A DNA stretch of 64,000 bases from Oscheius sp. JU75 (lineage: Eukaryota > Nematoda > Chromadorea > Rhabditida > Rhabditidae): NCBI GenBank assembly GCA_037178855.1, contig JASJZC010000007.1:6882001-6946000 (forward strand), given 5' to 3'. The notes beneath the pieces were generated by a model. The model was not told where the DNA came from, searched no databases, and was given only the letters and a program-made list of their open reading frames with translations. This document shows positions 1 to 12,000 of the stretch, piece by piece; position 1 is the stretch's first letter, and each line of letters opens with the position of its first letter. The translations under genes were made by a program, and so were the position numbers.

Positions 1-246
1 GCGGCTATGAGTATATGACTCCAACTCTTTTGAACTAACTAGTCTGTTTATTGCCTTCTGACGCGCGGAGCCTTTATTTTTTGAGCAAACGGTCGCCTCT
101 TCTCTGTACTTGCGGAGTCAATGCGTTCTGTGCAAACTATTCGACGCGCGAGCGAATAGTGTAATCCACCTGAGACCGCGTCTTAAATACGTTTTACGCG
201 GGTTTCTGCTTCAAGCGCACAAGATTTCAAAAAGATGAAATTTCAG
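1..246. other. Non-coding left edge
   Basis: No reading frame here looks like an exon. The segment ends in a good 3' splice acceptor (TTTCAG at 241-246), so it is probably intron or upstream sequence of the gene that follows. Confidence 0.4.
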
Positions 247-3080
247 GAAGGGAGCCGATGAGCTTGACGTCACAGCATTTGCCGCCCGACCCGCAAAAAG
301 GTGAGCAATTGGTCCACATCCCAGACCTTCGGACTTGTATATGAAAGAACAATGCTCATTAGATGCGGTTCCTGGCTCTTTGCCATCGGGTCCCCTTATT
401 CGATAAACTATAATTTTCAGTGAGCCGTTTCGAGATGATAATCGCGAAGAGAGGTCCGAGCGCAAGAAAAAGAAGAAGAGACACGAGGACCGACCTCACA
501 AAAGTGAACCGATGGATCATGTGGAAAACTCCGAGCCCGTCGATCCTGTAGCAACGGAGAGTCGTCCTGTAACCTACAGTCAAGGTGGAAATATCACGCA
601 AAAGGTTCACATCCTACTGACGAAGATGGAAGAGTCGGTAGGTCTTTTTGACTAATTTGTACACTACCAAACGCGGGGGTAGTGTCAGACTATGAGAGGT
701 TAGAGCAGGCAGTTTAATTCGTCCATCTGCCGAGAGCGTCTTTGAGATCCGGGCAGAAGCTGCCTGTGCGCAAGGCCGGCTTCCTATTTGCTCAACAGAG
801 TACGCGCGAAACGCTTGAGTGCACCGCTAATTAGCTACCTGTGCCGGCTATATCATCTCTACCCTTAGCTATATTGATCACTGATTCCGATCTCTTATAC
901 TCTTTATCGCGCTGAGAACAATCGGCTCAGAACAAAACAACCAACAAATAGTGTTAAGTACATTCTTATCGGATCTAATTACAATTTCGGCAATGATAAA
1001 GCAGTGTTAGACCCTTATATATTGAGTTGCATGACCCGCAAACAAATCAAGAGGCATAGTTACGCAGGTACTGGCTTCTTTCTTCTAATCTTCAGCGTAT
1101 ACATTGTGTTTCGGGACGGCAAAAGAGGACTCTTAGACTTTGCTCTTTCCCATGCCTTTTGACACGTAGAATTAGCGGTAACCAGCATGATTTCGTTTAC
1201 TGCGATGGTGGAGGGTACCACAGCTGAATGATAGATGTAGAGGCAGGGGTCAAGAGTTGTTCGACGGCCGTGTGTTAGCGTTAAACAAAGCAGAGCTCGT
1301 CCTGTTTCCGGCCGCAACGCTCTCCCCTCCCCATCCTCTTCATGGAGAGTTTTCATAGCTCCCCCTACTTTTGCCAGCTTCCAAGTTTACCTTACCATTC
1401 GATATGCTTGATCTCGCTTCCTTTCGAAACCAATGTTGCGCTGATTGACTGCAGGTGATGTCAGATGCAACGACGTAGAGCTCAAGGTTAAAGCGTCCAA
1501 GTTTAAAGTTCAGGATTTGTCAACACCATGAGCTTTGGCTGAGAGTGGCTTTGAAACTTTTAATCCAAATATTCCATTACAGCCGTAAATGCACTGCGCA
1601 CAGTCGAATTTTCCTTTGTGATGGCGTCAAAATCGGTTTATCGACAGTGTCATGCATATGCGTCGTTCTTTCTTCTCTGCCCCCATTCTCCTACTTATGT
1701 AACACAACATTTTTAGAGCGCTGGAAATGGTGAAGGTGAAAGCGAGGACGATGTCCGCGCCCTGCTCCTTGAGGCCGTTTTCTTGGAACAAGAGCTGGAT
1801 GCCACACTTGAGAAGCGTGAAAATCTCATGAAGGAGATGGAAAGTATGGCCGAGAAGGAAAAGGAAAATATCAAAAAGATGCACTCGGAGCTGCCAGTCC
1901 ATCTGCAAGGTGTCATTAAAGTCGAGGGCGACAACATCACCATCAGTGACGGTTCGTTTTTAAGTGTGGTCAGGTGTGATTGACGAGCTTGTGAAGATTG
2001 TAAAGACTAGTGCGATTAGGCTGCGAGGTGTTCTAGGGCCGGCGACAGCTGACTTGTTATCCTATGGACAAGCGATTCTTTTCCACTCACTCTCTTGTTT
2101 GTCGGGCAATTTCTTCATCTACCTCTCTTTTTCTAGGTCCCAATGGCGCAGCACTTCCGCCTCCAATGTTCCCGACTATGCCGAGCCTGCTCATGTAATT
2201 ATTTATGGCTCATTGTTACTGTTTTTTGTGTTTTAGGGATGGCGGTTCGGGGCCCTTCCCGCACATTCCGGCCACGATGCGACCTTTCGGTGGAAGCAAT
2301 GGAATAGCTCTTTTTAGTGGTCAGCTGGCTTCGGCTACGTGGGAAATCACATTACGATTTTAGGAATTCCAAACGGAAATCGCACTCCCCCACAAGATGA
2401 TGCAAACGATGAAAATGGTGAGGAAGGTAGACGAGGGTTCTCCCCATCGATGGATCATTTGTCCTGGTCTCAAACTTTCTACAGCACTTATGGATCCCAG
2501 GTAGAACTTGATAACAAACGCATATGAGCTCCTGTTTCAGAATGATAAACATTTTGATGATCTACCGTCATACATCCAAGATGTGTCGTCTGCTTCAATA
2601 ACATTTGCCATGCCACCATTAAATACTTTCATCGATACAGACGGAGAAGACACAACTCAACCTTATCAGCTGCCTCCTAACCCCGGTTCGTTTTGTGTAC
2701 TTTTTCAATGATTAAACGGCGTTTAAGGAGCTCCCGGAGTGAGCGATCTGTCTAGGACCCTTACCAACATTATCACCAGCATGGTAATCAACAATCCTGG
2801 AGTGGTTCGTCTATTTACCCAAGCTCTCGCATGATTGATTGCGTTTCAGAATCCTCAGCACAACTTCGGTTCTCCTTCACAAGGGCAGATGGGAGCGGCA
2901 GCAAACAGTCTGATGAGCGGAGGCGTGTCATCACCGAGACGCAACGAGTCGAAACCAAATCCTCCAAGTTTGATGTCAATTCCCACCGTCGATCCCTTCA
3001 ATTCTCGCCTAGCTCCTCCCTCCAACTTTCTGACAGTAGGAAGAGCTGGTCGCGCCGATCACGTGGACTCGCCGCGCTAG
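247..3080 (+). CDS. Unrecognised coiled-coil and low-complexity protein, 5' end uncertain
   Basis: I do not recognise this gene. Exons that join in one frame are 247-300, 421-637, 1717-1951, 2137-2194, 2237-2319, 2364-2500, 2541-2685, 2728-2783 or 2804, and 2850-3080 (stop TAG). The frame needs two leftover bases from exon 247-300 and there is no in-frame ATG in it, so the start lies further upstream. The N-terminal part has a basic Lys/Arg-Lys run (RKKKKKR) that could be a nuclear signal, then a heptad-like charged helix (LEQELDATLEKRENLMKEME). The rest is rich in Pro, Gly, Asn and Ser with many Met-Pro pairs, as in disordered nuclear or RNP proteins. Three introns begin with the unusual GTTCG. 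It lies about 300 bp upstream of the next gene on the same strand, so an operon is possible but unproven. Confidence 0.6.
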
Positions 3081-3378
3081 GTCGAGCACAGTTCTTTTCT
3101 CTTGTTTTTCCACATTCTCTTCTGGCCAATGTGTCATTTGAATCCCATTAATCTTGATCCTACACTTTTTCCATTTGACCCAGAATTTGTAGCCGGTTAA
3201 CCAGTGGCCGATCTATTTCATGATACTTGTATTCAAAGGTCTCAATTCACTCAAAGCACAGTACTTTGTTCTTTTCTCTAAAAAGTGGTTTGCTCCATTT
3301 TATATCTCTCTATTTATTTCGTCGTTTTTAACTTAGTATGTGTTTCTAGGGTATCCAGATAGTTCAGTAGCGGTAGCT

Positions 3379-4817
3379 ATGTACCATCATCCCTTCTGTC
3401 CACCAGGTAACTTTTGACTCATTCAGCAAAGACATGAAATTCAGAGGTAATGGATCTAATTCAGCAGGGCATGTTGGTTCCGATCATCCCTCCCAACAAC
3501 AGAATGATGCGTTATCCTCCGTTCCCTGTGCATCTAGGCCTACCCATGATGCACGCTATGGCAACACGAGTAAGTTTTGTCAGCGGAAATTCTCTTAACA
3601 TTCCCGAGCCCCATTCAAAAGACGGTATTAATCGACGCGTTACAGAGAAACAATTCACCAACACATCATTTCCCCCAATGGGTGAGAGTTTCTGTCCAAA
3701 ACTGTCCGTCCTCGCCTCATTCACTTTCACGCTTAATGGGTTCCGGAGCATATTTTCTTTTTCTGTTTACCGGCTATTCGATGGGCTCATTTGTATCACG
3801 CAACTACAAATTTAATCCTGTCCTCTGCTCTTCTGGGAAAATATCTAGACTACTACTACGTGTACATAAACTAACTGTTTCAGAACGCTGCTGCCGCTTG
3901 CCCCGGTGAGGGTCCTCCACAGATGAGAAAGTTGTTCATCGGTGGTTTGAGCCATGAGACCACTGACGAACAGGTATGTTTTCTCTCACTCTGTATCGTT
4001 TCATACTTTTTCAGCTGAGAACATACTTCTCGCAGTGGGGACCCGTAGTTGATGCAATTGTGATAAGGGACCAGACGACGAAGCAGTCTCGCGGATTCGG
4101 TTTTGTTACTTTCGCCACAATCAACAGTGCTGAGGCCGCGATGCTCGACAGACCTCATGTTATTGGAGGCAAGACTGTGTGTTTCAAGAGGTGTTTGTCG
4201 GCAATCGATAGGTTTCAGGTTGACTCGAAGAGGGCTATTCCTCGTGAGCAGATGGCTCCTATGATGCCGCCGCCGTTCTTCGAATGTGACCCGGCTCCAG
4301 GATGTAAACTCTTACTATCCGGCATTCATTGGGACTTCCACACTGTCGAGGCACTACGACTCTACTTTGAGAAATTTGGCTCTCTGGACCAGATCGAGGG
4401 AAATCCACGGGGAGTCGGATTTGTCATTTACGAGGACAAGGATTCAGCCGACAAATGCCTCGCGCACAATGGAGGCCGTCACATCGTGAACGACCGCAAG
4501 GTCGAAGTGCGGGTAGGGTTTCTTCTTAGAAGTGTTGAAAAGTGTATCATGTTCAGAGACCGATGCCGAGCCAGACGTATTGGCGTCGTCCAAGGCCGCA
4601 GCTTCCACTTTTTGATCAAATGGCAGGAATGACACTAGAGGATACGAACAAGGTCGAAACTTTCGAGGATGAAAGCAATTATGAGGGAACCACGACAGAG
4701 GTCTGCTTAGTCTGGGCAGATTGTAACTTAATCAGTTTTTAGGACGACTGTAAATCAAGTGAGCATAGCTCATCGGCACTGGACACCGACTCTCCCAGCA
4801 GCAATCAATCTCAATGA
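3379..4817 (+). CDS. hnRNP A/B-like protein with two RRMs
   Basis: Eight exons (3379-3406, 3445-3569, 3646-3681, 3884-3973, 4015-4176, 4219-4512, 4557-4700, 4743-4817) give about 317 residues. A Met/Pro-rich leader of about 75 residues is followed by RRM1 with RNP2 LFIGGL and RNP1 SRGFGFVTF. The linker VDSKRAIPRE is diagnostic of hnRNP A proteins. RRM2 is less conserved: RNP2-like LLLSGI and RNP1-like PRGVGFVIY, with aromatic positions reduced. The tail is short, acidic and Ser-rich rather than the usual Gly-rich prion-like tail. hnRNP A proteins bind single-stranded RNA in splicing, export and translation control. The nearest relatives by eye are hnRNP A1/A2 and Musashi. A 42-nt intron at 4177-4218 has no stop and keeps frame. 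An in-frame ATG at 3379 follows an acceptor (TTTCTAG), which suits trans-splicing. Confidence 0.85.
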
Positions 4818-6015
4818 GCTGCTCCAGCACAACTATTCACATTCGTACTTCCTTCTCTTCTTTTTTTTTTTTAACTCTGCTCGCCCTTTACCCTTTCAAA
4901 ACTGCTGTCATTCTTTTACGTCGCTAGAAGAAATCCGCTGGAGAGCTTAACAAAACGCGGTTTGCTCCGATGGGCATGGAGAGCAGACGTTTTTTGAACG
5001 GGCTTCCAAATTTCATAAAAACTGGTTTCCATGCTCAAACAGCGTCACTGGTCGTATCAAAAAAAGTGTTCACCGTCCTTCTCAACTAGTATCAACCGCT
5101 AGTATATATTTTCTTGAGATTTTAAGACCCATTGACTCGTTTTCCATTTAATTTGTGTGTGTTCTCTCATTCATTCGTCGTTCTCATATTGCTGTCTCCT
5201 CCATCTAATGAACCCACAGTCATTTCTTTCTCTCTTCTCCGGAGGTATCAATCCCAAATGGTAATAACCTTGTCATATTGTCTGGTAGCCCAAAATACTT
5301 CTTCCTTTTGCCCAAAACACAGCCAGCTACTAATGTGATATTATTCCTGGCAACTGTCATCCAATTTGTCGCCTTTTAACCATGTCCGGTTTGTCTCTCG
5401 TCTGCTCCCAACTCTATTCACATATATTATATACAGGCATTTTATTTTGTGAATAATGGATTCTCGAATAAAAAGTGCTAAATGGATGAAAACAGTGCTA
5501 ATGAGATCTTCGACATTCACACAGCAATTTTTGCCTTGCGGTGAGAGATATCGCGCTGTCCTACGAACGCCGTTATTCTGAGATCAATCCGTCATCACTC
5601 TCGGTCCACTCTATCAGCCTCCTCACTGACCCCTCTCGGTTACTCTCTGTGGAAAAGACTCCCAGCTATGCTCTGCGTCTCCTGGGCAACCTCTTTTTGT
5701 TCTCGCTGCCAGAAAGCGACAACTGACAGGCCAGGCACTTGTTATTTTTCTGTTACCAACATTTGCCTTTTACGACACTGTTGTAAAATTTTTAATAGGG
5801 GCCAATTTAAAGATCTATTATAATCTTCCACAGAAATTTCGCTGTTATGTAAAATGGTTCGAAAAAAAATAGACACTTGAATTTCCGACGCTAGAAACGC
5901 GCCCCGCTGCCAAGCAGTCCTTTCCTTTTGAATCATGTCTTTCGCCTAAATCGCCTCGCTGGAACAATTTTCTTACACATACCACGTTTTTAACTGATTT
6001 TCCTCTTCTAGGGTA
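4818..6015. other. 3' UTR and intergenic region
   Basis: The long 3' UTR of the RRM gene carries a T11 run near 4860 and a poly(A) signal AATAAA at 5467-5472. The rest, up to an acceptor just before the next start codon (TCTTCTAG, 6011), shows no gene. A 61-codon open frame at 5541-5726 lacks coding character. Confidence 0.5.
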
Positions 6016-8191
6016 ATGGACTACGATCTGAACCTCCCACCTGACAAGCGCAAGTACAAGGAGCTATCGATGCGCATTCCGTGGCACGAATGGCGAAAGC
6101 AGTACGAGGTTTGAAGAAAAAAGTGGGCCTGCATATTGATTTCGCTCTTTTAGTCGTACATGGCCCGATATGTGGTTGTCAGTCAGGATGGAGAGTTGGG
6201 AAGTAAGAAGACAGATGAGGCGTACAGTGAGTTTACGGCCATGTAAACTGATCAATTAGACATTCAGTTCGTCTCATCATCAATGGCGTCTATGCTGACA
6301 TTATTCTGCAGAAGAGTAACTACTTTTAAAATCATGAAACTGCGTCTCTTCAGAAAGACAGGAGGAATCTGCCTCACCAGGTGCCAAACGAATAAGACCT
6401 GATCCTTCTGATGGGCCATTTGTCCGTTGTGACAACGGATACATTCCCTTTGGAGAAATCTCGACCACGTTTGACCGTTTGCGTCTGATAGAGTAAGCAT
6501 CGTGAACTGTCAATGTAAAGCAGAGCTTGTAGAGACATCTCGAAAAACAGTGGATATAAGCCTAGGAACATCGCGGTCTTCTGCGATCTGTTCATGTCCA
6601 GCTCCGACCTGATCTTCACCAACCCGTTCAACTACATCGAACAGAGCACCCGTGTTTTAGAACTTGAAGAAAAAATGGAAATTCCTCGCCTTACTGTAGG
6701 TGTCTTTTGATTGAAACACGTGTCACTGTGGGATTGGGTTTCCGATGGAAGAGAAAGGGAACAGCAGGAAGTAAAAAAGACGCTCTCGTGTGATAGACAG
6801 AAAAAAGAAGAGACACATCATGTGACTTTTTTAGGTCATATGTCAGTGCAAAAGAGTCTGTGAGCCTGAGACTTGCCCATGTCTACAGCTGAATGCAAAG
6901 TGTTTTGGGGATATTATTGAGTACACGGTATGACTTGGAGGTCCGGAAAAAATTTGGAGTCTAGGATGACGGAAAGGTACTCGACAAAATGGACTACCTC
7001 GCTGAGAACAAGGCTCGCAATCACAATGACACATTCCTGGTCATGTGTGGATCTCTTTGCGGATGTGGGGACGAGTGCAAGCACCATGTCAACAAGCTCA
7101 CGGGAATCAACCGTCCATTCGAGATCTTTCGGAACAAGTTGGCCACTGGTTTCGGAACGCGGGTACTGAAGTCGATTGCAATGGGTAAGTATGAGCAAAG
7201 TATCGACCTATCTTGACACTTCAGGCGAGATAGTCTGTGAAGTTGTCGGCTCTGTTGCTCCTGTAGAATTCATCGAAGATAGTGCCAGAAAGATGAACTA
7301 TTCGATGGACCTCTACAGTAGGAAATCAGCTCCCGCTGTTATGAAACTGTATAAGGAGAGTGGAAAGAAGATCACCAGAGTAGGTCTTTACTGTTTCGGT
7401 TTTCACAGTTTCTCAGAAGTGCGAATTGAAAGCAAACGATGAGTGGTGCATCGAAATGCTCTACCAGGGAAACATCAGCCGTTTTATCAATCACGGCTGT
7501 TTCCCAAATGTGGCGCCTATCCGAGTTGTGGCCAACTACCTACATCCGACGTTCCACCGCATCTTCCTGATGGCCGTGACGCCGATTCCAACCGCATTCG
7601 AGGTTTCAGATCATACTTACCTTAAAACCGATTGTATTAGCTTTTTCTCAACTACGATAATCTGATGCTGAAGAGAGACTTTGTCTGTAAATGCAGGGAT
7701 GAGTACAAGCACAATTATTATGCTCTACTGACATCGGACGAGGCAAGAGCGTAAAGTTCGCTTTTTAAAGTCCTCCCTTTTAGTTTGTCGATGAGATCTT
7801 CAAACTTGACGAGTCGCTCAGGGGCAGTATCTTGGGATTCGATGAAAGATTGAAACGGCATGTTGAAGCGGGTGAAACAGGAGATAAGTGGATAGGATTA
7901 GAAAATAAGTCAGAGGCAGCCCAGCTGAAATTCCAGTCTGAGGACAAGGAGCTGGCTGCCAAAAACGCTAGTTATTTCGGTTAGTTGCTCTCAGAATAGT
8001 GTAGAAATAAGCGTTTTTCAGTTGAAGACGAGATGGAGATGAACATTCGCATTCTCCGAACGGTCCAGAACTCGATCAAGCTGCCAATATCGACGAAGGC
8101 ATGGCAATACCAGTCCGCGAAGAGTGAATGGGATCGATATGATACGGAGATTGAGAATCTTCAAGACAAGGTTGATGGTCTTAGAGCTTAA
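6016..8191 (+). CDS. Divergent pre-SET/SET domain protein, SUV39/G9a type
   Basis: Twelve exons (6016-6108, 6154-6226, 6268-6315, 6354-6492, 6533-6695, 6835-6927, 6965-7184, 7225-7379, 7417-7602, 7641-7742, 7784-7979, 8022-8191) encode about 545 residues. Residues about 175-260 form a Cys-rich pre-SET region with clusters like CQCKRVCEPETCPC and CGSLCGCGDEC. The SET domain follows: GFGTRV in place of GWG(V/L)R, then NISRFINHGCFPN (canonical NHSC becomes NHGC), then ELFLNYD, keeping the Tyr of ELTFDYG. The post-SET is reduced to CKC without the final Cys. In this family SET transfers methyl groups from SAM to histone H3, usually H3K9. Here activity is uncertain because of the changed motifs. 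The C-terminal 130 residues are charged and helical. The intron after exon 10 starts with GC (7743), needed to keep the frame. Nematodes have many small SET paralogs and I cannot assign one. Confidence 0.85.
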
Positions 8192-9023
8192 GATTTTCTG
8201 CCAAACTTGTTGCTTTCACTATTAGAATAGGGTACTATCCAAACTGGTGTCACTTTTTCCCAATGTGTTTTTCGATCTCCTACCAAAATTATGGGCAAAT
8301 GCATTCTACTTTACTGTTCTTCTTGCCTATCTTTCCTTTTTTTCTGATGTTTTCCAATAAAAACTTTGCTGTTGTTCGTGTTATAATGAACCAGCAAAGG
8401 TCGCGACCGCTTCTGATTAATATGCGCAATGGATTTTGATCAATATTGCAAGCGCTCAAACACCTGCAAACCGTCTCGTTTCCACTCTATTCACAACATG
8501 CAGCTGCGTTCGGTTTTTTCTCGCAATTCGATTGATACATCCACTTTTTCTACAAGGAATGGATATTATACTGTAAGCAGAAGTGTTGGAATGCTGAGGG
8601 ATCACCACAAAATGTTATGATTTCCTAGAAACCGCCACAAGGGAATTCCCGAGAACAAACAGAACTCGTGAATAGTGTCATAATTGGCGTGTTCGAAGTT
8701 TCAAAAAACTAGAATGACTGACCCTTCAACCTCAAGCGCACGTAATTGACCTTGGCGCGCGTCAGTCACTGTTTAAAGGTCCGCTAATGTTTTTCCCCGT
8801 TCCAAGCCTCCGAATCCGACTCCCTTCACGCTTTTGCTTACGCATCTATTTACCTTTATGATTTCTAGCACGATACTGAAATGTTTTCTCATCTTTTGTG
8901 TTCCCTATTTGGCGTGTGAAAACTTAAACTGTGAAGAATCGATTCCGCAAGATTAATCAGACTTCTTCTCATCAATCTAATTTCTTCTTCTACAGAATGC
9001 ATTGAACGGGTATACGGAGAGCA
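8192..9023. other. 3' UTR and intergenic region
   Basis: A poly(A) signal AATAAA lies at 8356-8361, about 165 bp after the SET gene stop. No gene is seen in the remainder. An acceptor (CTACAG) about 27 bp before the next ATG may be used by trans-splicing or a 5' UTR intron. Confidence 0.5.
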
Positions 9024-12000
9024 ATGGAACGACTAGCGGACTATATTGTATTACTAGAACTTGACGAAAGCCAAATCCGTGAGTTCTTCCATCAAGTATT
9101 ACTATAAATAACTATTTTTAGGACATGGAAGTAGTGTCGGAACGATTAAACAACGATTTCCAGAAACTGACTGGGAAGACGTGCCTTTTTCACCTAGTCT
9201 TACCATGGTGAGTTCGCCGTTTCGTTCTTTTCAACGTTTTCTTCAGTTTTGTATGCCACAAGGATGGAACATAGCTCAAGAAGCTCAGCCAGCTACCTAC
9301 TTTGTTGGCACTCTCACTGATTTGATGGGATCGCATCAGTATGCATGCTGCTTACAAGTAAATATCTGCTTTTGTTTTCCAACCCGTTTCCCAACACAGA
9401 GTACCCGGAGAATGTAGAATAGGGAAAAAAGAAACAAAATCGTCCTAATCTAGTACTGTTCTAAGATTGAATGATTTTTTTACAGTTTGCTTTCTAGTCT
9501 AGTCCTATGAAACAAATTTTAGAGAGAAGTGCAACACTTCTGACATGATCTCTGAAAAACATCTTTTAGCTATGGGAGCCGATATCGAGCACGGCTCTAG
9601 AATCCGTGGACGATTCTCCTATAGCAAGCAACACTGCTTACAAGCCGAAGGTTCTCGTCATTCTGACCCGATTCACCTTTTTCGAGTTCTTCCGGATGTC
9701 ATTGAGAAAGCTGAGAGCGACATTAAGTGAAAAAGGGAATCTAGCAGAAAACATAGTGGCCACACTGCTAACGGCACAGCCACGACTAACGTGAGTATGT
9801 TTTCGTTTTTTTCACAAAAATATATTTAGCACGCCGTACACGATATCACTCGGACAAGAAAGGTTCATGCTCCGAGCCACATCTCAAAGCAAGGTACCAA
9901 TGACAGGGAAATCTGTGTCCGATCTTGTACGATACTTAGGTATGGAAATCCGCTTTGTTTTTCAATAGTTATTTAAGGCTCTCTACACAACCTGGTTCTA
10001 TTATATCGATGCGTTGTGCTGGATCAAAAGATTGTTCTTCACAGCAAGTCCATGAGTCGTCTTTCTACCGCCTCTTTTGCCATAAAAGCCATTGTCTTTC
10101 CGATGGAATACACCTACCCCTTCGTACCACTGCTTCCAGAACAGCTGCTGGAATATTTGGAGAGTCCGACCCCTTTCTTGATGGGAATTCTAAGCGAACA
10201 TGTTGACAAGGTACATCTTTATTATTGTGTTTTGAAAATCTCCTACAGGTTCATCATGTTGACGCTGTTTTTGTCAATCTGGATACTGGAGAGATACGGA
10301 TACCAACTAATGTTGATATTCCTAATATACCAAGTCTTTTCTTAGACCGGTTACACGCTCGGTTGCAGAGCACTCTTAGCCCAGAATTGGAAACATCGGA
10401 CATCGCCGAGACTGTAGCCCTGCCACCTGTAGCACAGTCATTTGTTTTGGTGAGTAACACACCATAAAAGATAATTATCAACATGTTTAGGATAAAAGGA
10501 TACGAGCTTGTTTTCTGTTATTCCTCTCTGAGATCTTATATGGCTATAGGAGCTGTCTTCAGTTAGTGCGACTGCGAGGAAATCCGCTTATCGTCTTTCA
10601 CCGATCTGCCTTTATCGGAATCAGGTAAAATTATACCTTTATAGGTAGAAACTATCTACAGGCATCTGAATTCTCCATTCTTTCATCATATGCTACAAGG
10701 GCAGATGTTTCAGCTGTTTGTGTCGAACCGGGGCATTCCCTATCGTGAATGCGACGTTTTTGATGACGTCGTCTGTAGAAACCCGCAGATGGGGGCCCCT
10801 TTGGAGCCCTCCTTGGTTATGAACCCCTTGATGGAACTGTCTGAAGTTCTTGAGAAGAATGAGCAACAGGAACACTATCATCCTTCTTTGTCGAAACAGA
10901 AGGAAAACACTGTCATCAGGAACTTCAATTCGAAAGAGGTAGTTTCCTTCATTTTTAGTTGTATCGAGTGTTTTCAGGCAGAAGAGTTGCTCAAGACTGA
11001 AATGGCTAAACTGGATCAACCGAACAGAAAGACTTCTAAGAGGCTGGTCCCTTCAACCGTGATTGAAGTGGTCGAGAAAGAGAACAACTCCAGAAGGATT
11101 ATGGTACTGACGGCTTGTATAGATGCGATCTTCGACAACAGACTCCCGGAAGCGAGAAGAGTAGTTTACGCTGACTAAAGTTTTCAACGAGGAGTTTACA
11201 GATGATGAACGCCGTTGAACTGGCCCTTCGCATAGTTGAAGCGAGAGTTTTCCTTTGTCGACAGCTGAGCGCAAGTGCAGTTCCCGTAACACGTGCCACT
11301 CTCAATCCACAACAGTTTGAGCTGGTGGTCCGACTACTTAACTGTGCTCTGGAACACGAAACGGAAGAAGATGAACATGGAATCGCTTATGCTTGTCTTC
11401 ATCTCTGCAATCTATACTGTCGTCGTTTGACCCAAGGAGTCCATCAGTATGCTTACACCTGCGTACAGGATCACCCAGTTTGGTCCAACCCTCGCTTTTG
11501 GGAAGCTGCCTTTTTCCATGATGTCCATGAGTTGATGAGACACAGCTACGGATCAGTTCCGGCTGCTCTCTTTGCCCTAAAGGGAAATGTGAGTATTGGA
11601 CATTAAAATCTTTTCAAGGAAACTGTCTAGAGTCGATTCGGTATGTGGAACCTGAATGAAAGTCCGACAGGAATGGAGGTAGCTGCCGAATTGATGCAAA
11701 CTGAGCACGAGTTGTCTGAAGAACAGAAACACACGTTCAAGGAAGAGGAAGATGCAATCGTCTATGGACAGGCTAAACATTACATCAACTTGATGGTCTG
11801 TCTCAAAGTACCATTGGATCCTTCCCGCCTCCGACGTGTAGATAAGGCTGATCTTGAACTTCGAGGCAACACAATTGGAAAGAAGGATTTGTTGGAGAGA
11901 AGGGAACAGAGCGAATCGGATAACGAGTCAGGATATGGTGAAAATTGCAATGACGGAGACATTGGAGCAACGGTCAATTATCCTATGCTAGCTTACAACA

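Noticed and set aside
3081..3378. Operon between the first gene and the RRM gene
   Set aside because: Spacing of about 300 bp and a T-rich stretch allow it, but no spliced-leader evidence can be seen in genomic sequence, so it is not called.
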